A stretch of DNA of 64,000 nt, taken from Orychophragmus violaceus (taxonomy: Eukaryota; Streptophyta; Magnoliopsida; Brassicales; Brassicaceae). Numbering within the stretch: the first letter of the stretch is position 1; each line of letters opens with the position of its first letter. Shown in pieces: positions 35,121 through 45,660 of this stretch. The stretch lies in NCBI GenBank assembly GCA_030180135.1, contig CM058240.1, positions 67,575,581 to 67,639,580 of the forward strand, read 5' to 3'. The notes beneath the pieces are model-generated. The model was not told where the DNA came from, searched no databases, and was given only the letters and a program-made list of their open reading frames with translations. The position numbers and the translations under genes are program-made.

Positions 35121-36331
35121 TGATAGGCTCAAAGTTTATCCCTATACTAAACTGCAAGTGAACAGCAATGTAAAAGTAGTATATAGGGTTATCGAATCCA
35201 CAGGGACACTTGGTCTCAATAGATCAGAACAATAGAGACTAATACTAGAAATAAGCAGATGGTGAAGTAATAAATTGCGAAGCAAGAAAGTAAACAGTAG
35301 CAGAGATTAACGGTTGAGAAGCAATAAACTAAAAGCGTCAAGCCTAGGGTATTCTCAGGAAATCAGACAAGCAGACAGTTCATTCAGCAAGGATCTAATT
35401 AAGAACAGTTCTAGAACTCAAAACACAGATAAAGAATTAACCAAATTCCTTTGCGATAATTCTCTAAGTCTAAGTGCAGCAAACCAAACTTTCATTTGCG
35501 AGAACTAACAGATTAAACTAGCATTAATCCCAAGTTTGATATGTTCACAATTATCCTAAACCAAACTTCCGTTTGCGCAAAGTTTAATTGCCCAATTTAA
35601 TTAGTTCAGATTCCTAAACCCCACTTCCGTGACGTATTTAGCAACCTAAGATCTAGATTCTAATTGATCAGGTTAGAACTAACTTTAAGCACAATTAAAT
35701 TGAAGAACATATATAGTTTGAATCCTTAACTGAAATTGAACAAGTCTAGCAAGTCATGAAATCCTATGTGAGAAACCCTAAACTCAACTATGGATCTACT
35801 CAGACATGATTAATGAAAACATAATCAAAGAAATAATAGATTGCATATAAGAACTTAAATAGATAAAGGGGTTCAAAATCTTCTCCAAAATAAGTGAATA
35901 CAGGAAATAGATCAGCCCCAAAAAGCTCTAGAAATCTCTTAGCTATTAGTATCAAAGCGTAATGTAAAGCGTAGGTAAAATAAACACCAAAAACTAGTAT
36001 ATATAGGCATAATCTCGGATGGGGCTTCTGTGTAAATACTGGAACTATTCTGGGCCTCTTTGCAAATCTTCATAACTTGTTAAACCAACGCGTACGGCCC
36101 ATCTCGCTAGTGTGTCGACCGATGCACAAGGTGTGTCGGTCGATGCATGATCAATAAATCGGACAGTGAGTAAATCTCTCGGCCAAAACGTCCCAAAAGT
36201 CCCAAAATGCTCCAAATATCTCCAATTAGCTCCAAACCTGATTAAACCTGTAAAAGACTCTAAACAAAGACAAAAGACACTAAAACACAACTATATCATG
36301 GTCTAGAATGGGTAAAAACCATGATATATCA
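35121..36331 (-). repeat. 3' LTR of H
   Basis: Outer flank CTTGG; inner side abuts the polypurine complement. Dyad pair at 36111-36148. Confidence 0.94.
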
Positions 36332-37376
36332 ACTCCCCCACACTTAGCCTTTTCTTGCCCTCAAGCAAAACAGAGAACTAAAGCATGGTGAAGAGGTTTG
36401 AAAACTCTTCAGAAACTCATTTCATCTTAGAAGCTACAATACTCAGATTCCCCTTAGTAAACCACTGCAAGAATCAATCACAGGATATCAAGACCACAAT
36501 GTACTTCCCCCACACTTAGCAACTGTCCTAGGTAAACTCCACAATCACATTCAAGCATTCAAATTCTCCCTACTGACTTCTGCAAGTATTTAAGTGCGGT
36601 CTCACCTAAGGAGTATCGATCAAAGGGCACATGGATTCTTACCTTATCAGCTCTAGACCACCATACTATCTTTCTCTAGTTCCTTTCTTCTCTTTCCCTT
36701 CTTTAACAACTGATTTTTCCCCACTGGGTATCATTTTATTTTTTTTATCAGTGTTCTTCCCGTTATGGGGTGTACTTTGGACACATTCCATGGATCACAT
36801 GAGAGATAATAGTGTTTGCTACTATTCCCATGACCACTTCGGAGTTACTAACTCATCCTCAGTTTATTATTATTTTTTTTTTTTTACTTTACAGAAGGGG
36901 AGAAGGGAACTAAATAGGACAGGTTTACAGGCTGTGTCAGAACTAACAAGGGAATCCGACACAAAGTATACCAAGCCCTTAGGTGAGAAATCTAAGTCAG
37001 TATTAAGGTTGAAGTCAGTAAAAGGATCCTCTGATACCTGAAGTGATGTGGGTGTTCCCAGTAGGTTGATCTGTGATGGGGTTTTCTAATAGTCAGAGAT
37101 AGATCCTGCAACTTCATCCCAATGGTTACTTAAGTTCCTGCAAGTCTTGTAAATCTTCTCAGAAAATCATAGTTTCTTACTTAAACAATTTGGACTCAAT
37201 AAAACAAAATTTTTTTTGAAAAACAGGCTGACTCTTAAGAAAACAGAAAACAAAAGTCAGTAGCACCTCCCCCACACTTAAGACACACTGTCCCCAGTAG
37301 TGTCCAGCGAAGGATCGGTAAAAAGAAAATAAAAATTGAAAAGGTGAAATTATGTCTGTCGGGTTACCTCTGTCGC

Positions 37377-37536
37377 TGAGCATCGATCGTTGCACTAAGT
37401 GCATCGACCGTTACTTGGCGACTTTCGTGTATAGTCGATCGTTGCTTAGGACCGCAACGATCGCTGCAATGCGATTCCTTTCGTGTTGTGACGATCGACA
37501 CAGAAGTGCGTCGATCGTTGCACTGCGATTTAACCG
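37377..37536 (-). repeat. Dyad cluster in H 3' region
   Basis: About six dyads of the CATCGATCGTTG/GACGATCGACAC type between the gag stop and the 3' LTR. Spacing is irregular, including near-21-bp pairs. Confidence 0.75.
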
Positions 37537-37629
37537 AGACCTGCAAACATAAACTCACCAGAAACAAAAACAAACGTAAAATCCTAACAAAAACACCAAA
37601 AATTAAGTAGAAAAACACCAGTACCTAAT

Positions 37630-37647
37630 GGTGGGTTGCCTCCCACC
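37630..37647 (-). other. Short hairpin after H gag stop
   Basis: GGTGGG and CCCACC arms with a six-base loop, about 45 bases past the gag-protease stop. Similar GGTTGCCTCCCA words occur in Athila-like elements, from general knowledge. The function is unknown. Confidence 0.45.
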
Positions 37648-37693
37648 CAGCGCTTGTTTAAGGTCAATAGCTTGACCGGACGGATGAGAATTT

Positions 37694-40363
37694 TCAAGTA
37701 CCAGGAGGTCTTGACAGAGACTTTTTCTGTCTCTGTTCAAGTCTCCTCATCCAAGGTGGTGAGTAGGCTGTTGCGGAATGCTCATGTCCAAGAAAAGATG
37801 GAGTGAAATGTGCTCCAGGATCTATAACCATGGTATGATCAGGCTGCTCAAAATCTGCGTCCCTTATGGTGAATGTCTGCCCATCTATCAGTGGCTTTCG
37901 CAGCTTATCCATCTCATAGTGCAGTGGTTCATCTCCCAGATGGAGGTCTATCAAGCTGTTCCTAACATCAATCAATGCTCCTGCTGTAGCCAAAAAGGGT
38001 CTCCCAAGCAATAATGCTTCATCCGGATCACAGTCATATTTCAGAACAAGGAAGTCCGTTGGAACTAAGTAGTTTCCAACTCTCACCGGAATGTCCATAA
38101 GGAGTCCTTCAGGAACTCGTATGGACTGATCAGCTAGAACAAGAGAAGTCCTAGTGGGAGTAAAATCCAGCATACCCAGCTTCTCTGCCACATAGTAAGG
38201 CATCAAACTTCCAGCAGCTCCTAAATCACACAGAGAGCGTCTAAAACTATCCTCAAAGATAGAACAATCCAGTACAAAGACTCCAGGATCAGATAGCTTC
38301 TTCGGGACCTTAGTTAGCAGAACATCACTAATATGTTGAGGAACTATTATCACCAAATCTTTCAGATCATCATCCAGGGGCAACATCATGTTCAGGTACC
38401 TTTGCACACATGGATGATAAGGTGGATCATCAGAAGTTGGAATTTCTTCCAATTCTTCACCAATACCTTCTAATTTCTTCAGCTCTTCAATCTCTTGCCT
38501 AATCACTTCAGACACTGAGGAGTGTTGTCTAAAGATCTGCTCGTAGATCTCCTGTTGAGAAATCTCAGAGGCTCCATTGAATAGGCGATCAAGCTCCAAA
38601 TCATCATTTATGCCATTATCATCCGACAGTTCTGTCCATTCACGCCATGCAACGACCGACACTAAGGGTGTGTCGATCGTTGCCATCCCGACGGGTGTAT
38701 CGATCGGCACAGATGTTGCATCGATCGACGCACTGCAGCAGATTTCACCCGAGAGTTTTTCACAAATATCCGAAAATTCCTGTTCTGTCACCAACTCAGC
38801 TGTACTTAGCTCAAATCTTTCACCTAGTTGAGATCCATCATTAATGCACACAGACCAGGCCTTAACATGAGTGTCTGCCACTCCTTTTCCCTTCAGTGAG
38901 CTGGACATCTGGTTTACCTGAGTGTCCAACTGCTTCATGTGAGTGCTCAGAGACTCAAATTTCCCATTGAGGTCTTCATAGACAGCGTCCAACTTCTTGT
39001 TGCAGTCCACAGAAATCTTGGTCTGACTCTCAATCAGCTGTTCCATCATAGCCTCCATTTTGCTCTCATGGGCTGTAGGCGCAGGAGGAGTCTGATAGGA
39101 TGTAGATCCATAGGTTCTCTGAGTACCTTGTCCATAGGTCTTCTGAAAACCACCAGTCTGTCCACCATTGGAGAATCTTATCCCCTGTTGATTACCAAAT
39201 CTATTACCTTGGAAACCAGAACCTCCTATGAAATTCACATCTTCTTCCTGAGTTTCCTCCTCAGCCTGAATCACCTCTACATCTTGGGCAAAGTGGACAG
39301 ATTTCTTACTAGTCAGGAGATTGTAGACTGTGTCCAATCTGGATCTTATATTAGCTATATCAGAATTCTCTACAGTTCCACCAGATTTCTTCCTCCTTTC
39401 ATCCATTGTCTTGCAACTGTTGCTGCCAATCAGGTTCTCAATCAACTGCTTAGCTTGCGTAGGAGTCCTGGTGTTAAAATTAGCATTACTGGAATTATCC
39501 AGCGCAGTCTGATAAGGGAGATCTATGCCTCTGAAGAAAATACCAATCAGCTGTACTTCTGTGAATCCATGGTGTGGACAGTCACGCTGATACTGCTTAA
39601 ATCTCATCCAGGCAGTCTTCAAGGGCTCCACAGCTCCTTGGGAAAAGGTGAGTATGTTCTGTCTGGACTGATCCGAGCGCGCATCATCATAAAAATGACG
39701 CAAGAACTCACTCTTTAAGGCTGCCCAAGTAGTATACTGACCAGGTGCCAGTTGTCTCAGCCATGTACTAGCGTCTCCAACAAGACTGTGCGGGAATAGC
39801 TTAAGGAACAGATAGTCCGGGCATACTCCTTCATATTTCATGCCAGTGACTATGTCCTCAAACTTGTCAATATGATCCATAGGCTGCTCTGCTTGAAGAC
39901 CATGAAAAGCAATCTGTCTCATCAGCTGGTAGTAGATGGTTTTTACCTCAAAATCGTTCCTCTCAAAAGCAGGAAGCACTAGAGCTGCTCGGTTTGCATG
40001 AAACTCATCAGGTCTGTTGTAATCAGCTAGTGTCCTCTCATGAACCACCATCTCTCTACCTTGGGCCTGTCCTTGACCCTGGTTTCGGTTCAGCTCCTGT
40101 TGCTCAGGAGGATCAGGGATGACATTCCCTTCAGCATCAACCCGATGCCCAGCAGCATTGTACGGGTTGTCATCTTGGTCCCTCAGGGTACCTTCAGCAT
40201 CTGGTATCAAGATCAAACGTTCTCGTACCATTCTCTCTCTTCTTTCTCTTCTGTTAGTCCTTTCTAGACGTCCAAGTTCCTCTAGTCCGAGATTAAGCAA
40301 GCTCGAGTTCGGATTACTTCGAGTTTTCTGTGTTGGCATAAACTGTCTGTAATCGTCCAGCAA
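37694..40363 (-). CDS. H Gag-protease polyprotein (889 codons)
   Basis: A single open frame. The Ty3/gypsy gag fold (Retrotrans_gag type) spans about residues 160-320 (HIDKFEDI, ASTWLRQL, LKSEFLRHF). A Gly/Gln-rich stretch follows at 380-425, a predicted coiled coil at 430-490, and an aspartic-protease-like region from about 690, with CDLGAAGSLMP (Asp at 713) and RPFLATAGALIDV. Athila proteases commonly have DLG rather than D[ST]G. Residues about 545-570 are encoded by palindromic dyads yet stay in frame. RT and integrase are absent. The frame ends near 37694, before a short hairpin. Integrity over 2.7 kb implies recent insertion or past selection. Confidence 0.93.
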   Translation of the reverse strand: MLDDYRQFMPTQKTRSNPNSSLLNLGLEELGRLERTNRRERRERMVRERLILIPDAEGTLRDQDDNPYNAAGHRVDAEGNVIPDPPEQQELNRNQGQGQAQGREMVVHERTLADYNRPDEFHANRAALVLPAFERNDFEVKTIYYQLMRQIAFHGLQAEQPMDHIDKFEDIVTGMKYEGVCPDYLFLKLFPHSLVGDASTWLRQLAPGQYTTWAALKSEFLRHFYDDARSDQSRQNILTFSQGAVEPLKTAWMRFKQYQRDCPHHGFTEVQLIGIFFRGIDLPYQTALDNSSNANFNTRTPTQAKQLIENLIGSNSCKTMDERRKKSGGTVENSDIANIRSRLDTVYNLLTSKKSVHFAQDVEVIQAEEETQEEDVNFIGGSGFQGNRFGNQQGIRFSNGGQTGGFQKTYGQGTQRTYGSTSYQTPPAPTAHESKMEAMMEQLIESQTKISVDCNKKLDAVYEDLNGKFESLSTHMKQLDTQVNQMSSSLKGKGVADTHVKAWSVCINDGSQLGERFELSTAELVTEQEFSDICEKLSGEICCSASIDATSVPIDTPVGMATIDTPLVSVVAWREWTELSDDNGINDDLELDRLFNGASEISQQEIYEQIFRQHSSVSEVIRQEIEELKKLEGIGEELEEIPTSDDPPYHPCVQRYLNMMLPLDDDLKDLVIIVPQHISDVLLTKVPKKLSDPGVFVLDCSIFEDSFRRSLCDLGAAGSLMPYYVAEKLGMLDFTPTRTSLVLADQSIRVPEGLLMDIPVRVGNYLVPTDFLVLKYDCDPDEALLLGRPFLATAGALIDVRNSLIDLHLGDEPLHYEMDKLRKPLIDGQTFTIRDADFEQPDHTMVIDPGAHFTPSFLGHEHSATAYSPPWMRRLEQRQKKSLSRPPGT
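38645..38737 (-). repeat. Palindromic dyads inside the H gag-protease ORF
   Basis: Four dyad variants (CGACCGACAC, TGTCGATCGTTG, TATCGATCGGCA, CATCGATCGACG) in about 90 bp. They encode residues about 545-570 (SIDATSV, PIDTPV, TIDTPL). The frame is kept. The segment is compositionally unlike its neighbours. Confidence 0.8.
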
Positions 40364-40452
40364 CGATCGATGCTATCAGTGCAACGATCGATTCAATTCT
40401 CAGAATCGCCTAGTGACGATCGACGCAAGGTATGCAACGATCGACGCAAGGC
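40361..40452 (-). repeat. Dyad array in leader of H
   Basis: Four ACGATCGA-type dyads in two pairs, each pair with 21-bp spacing. They lie between the primer-binding site and the gag start, overlapping the start codon region. Confidence 0.75.
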
Positions 40453-40590
40453 GAAATTCGTACCTGCGACGGAAAGAAACAGAGAAAAAGTTCAGCAAAA
40501 TAAAAAAAAAACAAAAACGAAAAAGAACAAAAACAAAAAGAAAAATTTCTAGCAAAAACCCTAAGTTCGGTCCTATCGAAGACTCAAAGA

Positions 40591-40609
40591 GTCCCCGGCA
40601 ACGGCGCCA
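40591..40609 (-). other. Primer-binding site of H (tRNA-Asp)
   Basis: The minus strand reads TGGCGCCGTTGCCGGGGAC, the form used by Athila-type elements and complementary to the tRNA-Asp 3' end. It lies six bases inside the LTR. Confidence 0.88.
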
Positions 40610-40615
40610 AAAACT

Positions 40616-41826
40616 TGATAGGCTCAAAGTTTATCCCTATACTAAACTGCAAGTGAACAACAATGTCAAAGTAGTATATAGGGTTATCGAATCCACAGGG
40701 ACACTTGGTCTCAATAGATCAGAACAATAGAGACTAATACTAGAAATAAGCAGATGGTGAAGTAATAAATTGCGAAGCAAGAAAGTAAACAGTAGCAGAG
40801 ATTAACGGTTGAGAAGCAATAAACTAAAAGCGTCAAGCCTAGGGTATTCTCAGGAAATCAGACAAGCAGACAGTTCATTCAGCAAGGATCTAATTAAGAA
40901 CAGTTCTAGAACTCAAAAAACAGATATATAATTAACCAAATTCCTTTGCGATAATTCTCTAAGTCTAAGTGCAGCAAACCAAACTTTCGTTTGCGAGAAC
41001 TAACAGATTAAACTAGCATTAATCCCAAGTTTGATATGTTCACAATTATCCTAAACCAAACTTCCGTTTGCGCAAAGTTTAATTGCCCAATTTAATTAGT
41101 TCAGATTCCTAAACCCCACTTCCGTGACGTATTTAGCAACCTAAGATCTAGATTCTAATTGATCAGGTTAGAACTAACTTTAAGCACAATTAAATTGAAG
41201 AACAGATATAGTTTGAATCCTTAACTGAAATTGAACAAGTCTAGCAAGTCATGAAATCCTATGTGAGAAACCCTAAACTCAACTATGGATCTACTCAAAC
41301 ATGATTAATGAAAACATAATCAAAGAAATAATAGATTGCATATAAGAAATTAAATAGATAAAGGGGTTCGAAATCTTCTCCAAAATAAGTGAATACAGGA
41401 AATAGATCAGCCCCAAAAAGCTCTAGAAATCTCTTAGCTATTAGTATCAAAGCGTAATGTAAAGCGTAGGTAAAAGAAACACCAAAAACTAGTATATATA
41501 GGCATAATCTCGGATGGGGCTTCTGTGTAAATACTGGAACTATTCTGGGCCTCTTTGCAAATCTTCATAACTTGTTAAACCGACGCGTACGGCCCATCTC
41601 GCTAGTGTGTCGACCGATGCACAAGGTGTGTCGGTCGATGCATGATCAATAAATCGGACAGTGAGTAAATCTCTCGGCCAAAACGTCCCAAAAGTCCCAA
41701 AATGCTCCAAATATCTCCAATTAGCTCCAAACCTGATTAAACCTGTAAAAGACTCTAAACAAAGACAAAAGACACTAAAACACAACTATATCATGGTCTA
41801 GAATGGGTAAAAACCATGATATATCA
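40616..41826 (-). repeat. 5' LTR of H
   Basis: Same length as the 3' LTR. The inner side abuts the tRNA-Asp primer-binding site. Confidence 0.94.
41491..41644 (-). promoter_or_regulatory. U3 promoter of H: dyad pair plus TATA box
   Basis: TGTCGACCGATG and TGTCGGTCGATG, 21 bp apart (41605-41644), about 105 bp upstream of TATATATACT (41491-41500, minus strand). Positioned as in the copia LTRs although the LTR is otherwise unrelated. Confidence 0.58.
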
Positions 41827-41831
41827 CTTGG

Positions 41832-42112
41832 GTAGCGGCGAAAGAGGTTGTTTGGAAAGAAGAGTTCATCACTGAACTTGATGTGATTCCCAGCATAGAT
41901 GAGACTAGCTGCACATCAGAGGTCCAAACACCTTGAGGGTAGGTATAACCTATTCCGTGAGATAAATGACAGAGGTGTTAAGTAGATCAGCAAGTTTCAA
42001 CGAATGAGAACGATGCTAATCTATTAACGAAGCCACTCCTTAGGCCTAAGCACGAGTCGCGGACTGTAGCTGTAGGATAAGTGAAATCAAGATGTAGTCT
42101 TAATTTCAGTGG
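41832..42112 (+). pseudogene. E RNase H end, downstream of H
   Basis: Continuation of E pol after H: AAKEVVWKEEFIT-like RNase H sequence, then the degenerate terminal region ending near the TCAGTGGGAG block. It rejoins 35120 once H and one CTTGG are removed. Confidence 0.78.
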
Positions 42113-42723
42113 GAGTTTGTAAAGGGCTTTATTTAGTTATTTTGAAAGGTTCATGTAAACATAATATTTTATGTTTATGAAATCTATGATTTCTGGATTA
42201 TTTTAACTGTGATATAAATAATCGTTCCAAAATGATTCATGTCATTATATATGGGCCATCGAAGTACATGAGTAGACTTGATCCTGAAACCCCATATTTA
42301 ACGAAATGACATAAATCATAGTGTCCATAGTCGAAGGTTGTTGAAATTGGAACACCAACAACCACTTGAGACTAGATTGTGTTGAGACTTATGACCAAGT
42401 TTTGAGGGGTCATAGATGCGCGGCATCAAAGTCGACACATAGGTATATGTAGGGGAGCATATGATCGGACATGGCCCGCTGATGAGAACTCTACAAGATA
42501 TTAATATCTGTGTCATGAGAGGTTCTCATATACGACTATAGAGTATAGTTCTTAGACCTGAGTTCGCATGCATGTGGCTGCACATGGAGTGATGCGCTTT
42601 GATCATTGTCTAACGCTGTTTCGTAACTGGGAGCTATAAGGACCTTGGTTGGGTGTATTATAAAGTGTGTAGTTCATAGTGATGGAACAAGATGGGATTT
42701 GTCCCTGCCGTTTAACGGAGGTA
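42113..42723 (+). other. E 3' untranslated region, upstream of I
   Basis: Non-coding DNA like the J 3' region. It is cut by I and resumes at 49828-50033 with the polypurine tract. Confidence 0.72.
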
Positions 42724-42728
42724 ATATC

Positions 42729-43364
42729 TGTTGGAATTGTGTCCAGTAATCTCGGTACTGTCTCTAGAAAGTAAGAGTATGTCAATGATCAGACATAAGT
42801 CATACAATGCTGGGGGTCATGATGGCTTGCTAGAGTCCGCTCATGATCTATAAGTCTTGGACTTATTGCCTTTATTGTATGATCCCATATGGGTCACACG
42901 CCTAAGCTAACGGGAAAATACGAAGGAACGGTTTAGCAGAGATACGGTAAAAGTGCTAGGCATTTACTGTACTTGGAGAGACTAAAGGGCCTGATTAAAT
43001 CCAAGGGATTTAATCAGAATAGAGAATTGGGCCCAAAAGCCCATGAGAACTAGAAGGGATTTTAATGAATAAAATCAGACCTAGCTCTCTAATTTCTCAG
43101 CCACTTTTGCGCCAGCCTCCTCCCTCTCTGCGCCTCCTCTCCTGCTCGGTCTAGCAGCCATTTCCTTGTGAAGCGTGTGTGAGCCTTTGGAGGATCCATC
43201 TCTCGGTGGTTCTGCTGATCTCTGACCTGTTCAATTCCTTCCGCTGCAACAAACAGGTAAAAGGTGAGATCATGTAATGTTTCTATTCAAGAGAACCTAG
43301 ATCTGTATGTTTAGGTTGATATGAATCTGTGAATTACATCAGGATCAACTAAACAGTTCCTACA
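42729..43364 (+). repeat. 5' LTR of I
   Basis: TGTTGGAATTGTG to TTCCTACA, followed by the primer-binding site. Confidence 0.94.
42991..43075 (+). promoter_or_regulatory. U3 promoter of I: third palindrome type plus TATA-like box
   Basis: A perfect inverted repeat, CTGATTAAATCC and GGATTTAATCAG with a three-base spacer (42991-43017), about 47 bp upstream of an AATGAATAAAATC TATA-like stretch. Flanks on both sides match C, where the TGTCGATCGACA pair lies instead. Confidence 0.55.
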
Positions 43365-43365
43365 G

Positions 43366-43377
43366 TGGTATCAGAGC
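43366..43377 (+). other. Primer-binding site of I (initiator tRNA-Met)
   Basis: TGGTATCAGAGC, one base after the LTR. Confidence 0.94.
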
Positions 43378-43554
43378 CAGGTTCTTAGGTTTCTTGTTTT
43401 AGATTCATGTTTAGGTTGTTTAATCTGTTTAGAATTGTTTTTGAATCAATTACTGATAAGATAAAACAGTTAAGAATCAGAATTGAACTCTAAACACATT
43501 AATTGGATCACAAAACCGAGCTATATGACTCGGGTTTTGGTGATCGGCCACGAG

Positions 43555-43850
43555 AAGGATGGGTCGGACGGACGGGGTCGATCGCAGGTCGGACGGTCGG
43601 GACGGTCGGATTGGATCCGATCGGATCGTTCGATCGATCACGATCGATCGTCGCGTCGCGTCCGATCGCGTCGTCTCGATCGCGTCCTGCTGGCGAGCGT
43701 CGCGTCCCGATCACTCGGCGATCGTGGATGCATCGTCCCGGCCTCACCGTCCCGATGGAAGCGTCCCGTCCCGGCTGCGTATCGCCTCGATCTCGGATCG
43801 GTTGGTTCGCGGCACGGTTGGTTCGCGGCTGAGCGGCTGGCCGATGTTTT
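43555..43850 (+). repeat. GC-rich GATCG/CGTCC repeat in leader of I
   Basis: About 300 bp made mainly of short words (GGTCGGACGG, GATCGATC, CGTCGCGTC, CGTCCCG), far more GC-rich than anything around it. It takes the position of the TGTCGATCGATG array of C. It gives long open frames on both strands, but these read as repeats and not as proteins. Confidence 0.8.
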
Positions 43851-45046
43851 CTTGGAAAGGAAGCTAGGTCACGACCAACTCGGTTTGGTTCGTGACCAAA
43901 TCGGTTCGGTTCAGGGTTCGGTTCAAAAACTTAATTAAAATTCTCATTCTGGTTTAATAAACAGATTTTAATAATTTTATTAAATCTGGTTAAACCAGGA
44001 TAATAAATCCAATGTCGAAAGAAATATTGGATTTAGTGCCTAAACCAGGAATTTCTAATTTGATTTGGTTGGACCAAATAAATTGAGAAATTCCGGTTTA
44101 GTAAATAACCGGTTGACAATTGTGGTCATCGTAGTAATTGAAACTTGGTTAGACCAGTTTTAATGAACCAGACCGGTTATGTCAAATAATTGGACAATTG
44201 GGTCATGTCTTGGACATGGACCAATTCTTGGGCCTCGGGCCAAGAAGTTAAAACAATTGGGCCAGTTATTTGAGTCTTTCTTCAGATTAATTTAAAATCT
44301 ATTTTATAAAATTATAAAGTCGTTTTTAAATTATAGTTTCCGAAATTTTGAAATTAGAAAGTTTCTTAAAATAGAAGTTTCTGGATTTGCGGGTTTTGGA
44401 TTTTAAAGAAATTTCTAAAGTTAGAAAGTTTCCGGTTTTAGAAAGTTTCCAATTTTAGAAAGTTTCCAAAAATAGTAGGTTTCCAAAATAGAAAGTTTCC
44501 CGAAATAGTAATCTTCTATTTTGGGAATGAAATTTTAATAAACCTACGAACCTCAAATAATATCAAGCGTTGGATGTCTTGTCCAAGCTATGTCAGCTGT
44601 CGAAGCCCATTCAATTGTATTCATGGCCTTACAGTGTGAGGGTGTCTACTTTTGCGTGGGTAAGACAGTTTGTGATTCATAAATGTCATTGGGAGTCCCA
44701 GACATTAATGATTACATGACTGTATAGTCTGGTTTTCTTGACTGGGCCATCGGGAGTCCCGGGCCTTGAGACATCAGAGTGGATTGGGCCTCGGGCCCAG
44801 ATTCACAACCGAGAGTTATATCACGGATATAATTAGCCGATATAGGGCTTACCGATATAAGCTAAGATTGGGTGACGGCCAGTGGCCCACTTTAATCTTA
44901 GTTATATGTGGATCTTGGAATCATTATATTCTATTGAGGGTAACTTATGTTATTGAATATAATGCATGATTAATCATATTAAATTTAATACGGGATTAAT
45001 CATATTGAACATATTAACTAAAATCCTTTTATCTTAATTTTCAGTT

Positions 45047-45660
45047 ATGACTAGCACAAACAATCAAAACACTTTCTCGATCCGGTCTGTCCTTAAGATG
45101 GACAAGCTGAACGGATCAAATTTCTTGACTTGGTCGCGGAACCTGAGGCTAGTCCTCAGACAGGAGAGAAAGGACTATGTCCTTGAGAGAGCTCTCCCCG
45201 TAAGGATCGGGTCCAATGCTTCTCATGCAGTATATGATGCTTGGAATAAGCATTATAATGATGCGGTAGATGTGCGTGGTCTGATATTGGCTACCATGGA
45301 TTCAGACTTGCAGAAGCAATATGAGAACATGGAGTCGCCAATAGAGATGATCAGCAGCCTGAAATTGAAATTTCAGGAGCAGATAAGAGTGGAGAGATAC
45401 CGGTTGGTTAAGTCTCTCACTAGCTGCAAGCTACCAAATGATAATCCAGTAAGTCCTCATGTCAGTAAAATGATGGGTTACATTGATAACCTGAGGAAAC
45501 TGGAAGGAGACAGGGCATTGGAAGAGAGATTGCATTAAATTCATGGAAGATGATGAGGAATTAAAGTCGATGTATGCGACCACTACCTCAGGTATTCATG
45601 TTATTACTTCAAGTTCTACCTTAAAGGTATTGGATACTGGTTGTGGCACTGATATTTGTG
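45047..45660 (+). pseudogene. gag: I gag with internal deletion
   Basis: Starts like other Gags (MTSTNNQNTF) and is open for about 150 codons. A deletion then fuses DNLRKL to the zinc-knuckle end out of frame, giving a false C-terminus at 45538. About 90 to 100 codons of capsid region and the first zinc-knuckle Cys residues are lost. Downstream, SSSTLKVLDTGCGTD is still readable, with Lys where E and J have a stop. The product would not be a working Gag. Confidence 0.87.

Larger units (their letters stand above)
36346..37693 (-). other. H 3' non-coding region
   Basis: About 1.35 kb without a supported gene. It contains a dyad cluster (37377-37536), a hairpin just after the gag stop (37630-37647), and T/A-rich runs near 36742 and 36869. 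Confidence 0.7.
35121..41826 (-). mobile_element. Element H: Athila-like Ty3/gypsy element with gag-protease only
   Basis: Two 1211-bp LTRs (TGATAGGCTC...ATATATCA on the plus strand) with duplication CTTGG (35116-35120 and 41827-41831). The primer-binding site matches tRNA-Asp. A polypurine tract lies beside the 3' LTR (complement ACTCCCCCACACTT at 36332-36345). The only gene is the 889-codon gag-protease; RT and integrase are absent. H resembles the gag-only non-autonomous derivatives known from plants. By eye the LTRs differ at about 13 sites. Confidence 0.94.

Noticed and set aside
35121..36331. H being older than E, because its LTR pair shows slightly more differences per base
   Set aside because: H is physically inside E with a perfect CTTGG duplication, so it must be younger. 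The difference is within counting noise.
38939..39718. 259-codon plus-strand ORF opposite the H gag-protease
   Set aside because: Shadow of the well-supported minus-strand gene; Leu/Ser-rich with no domain.
43483..43938. ORFs of 100-150 codons across the GC-rich island of I
   Set aside because: Absence of stops follows from CG-rich repeats. Arg/Asp/Ser-rich text appears on both strands.
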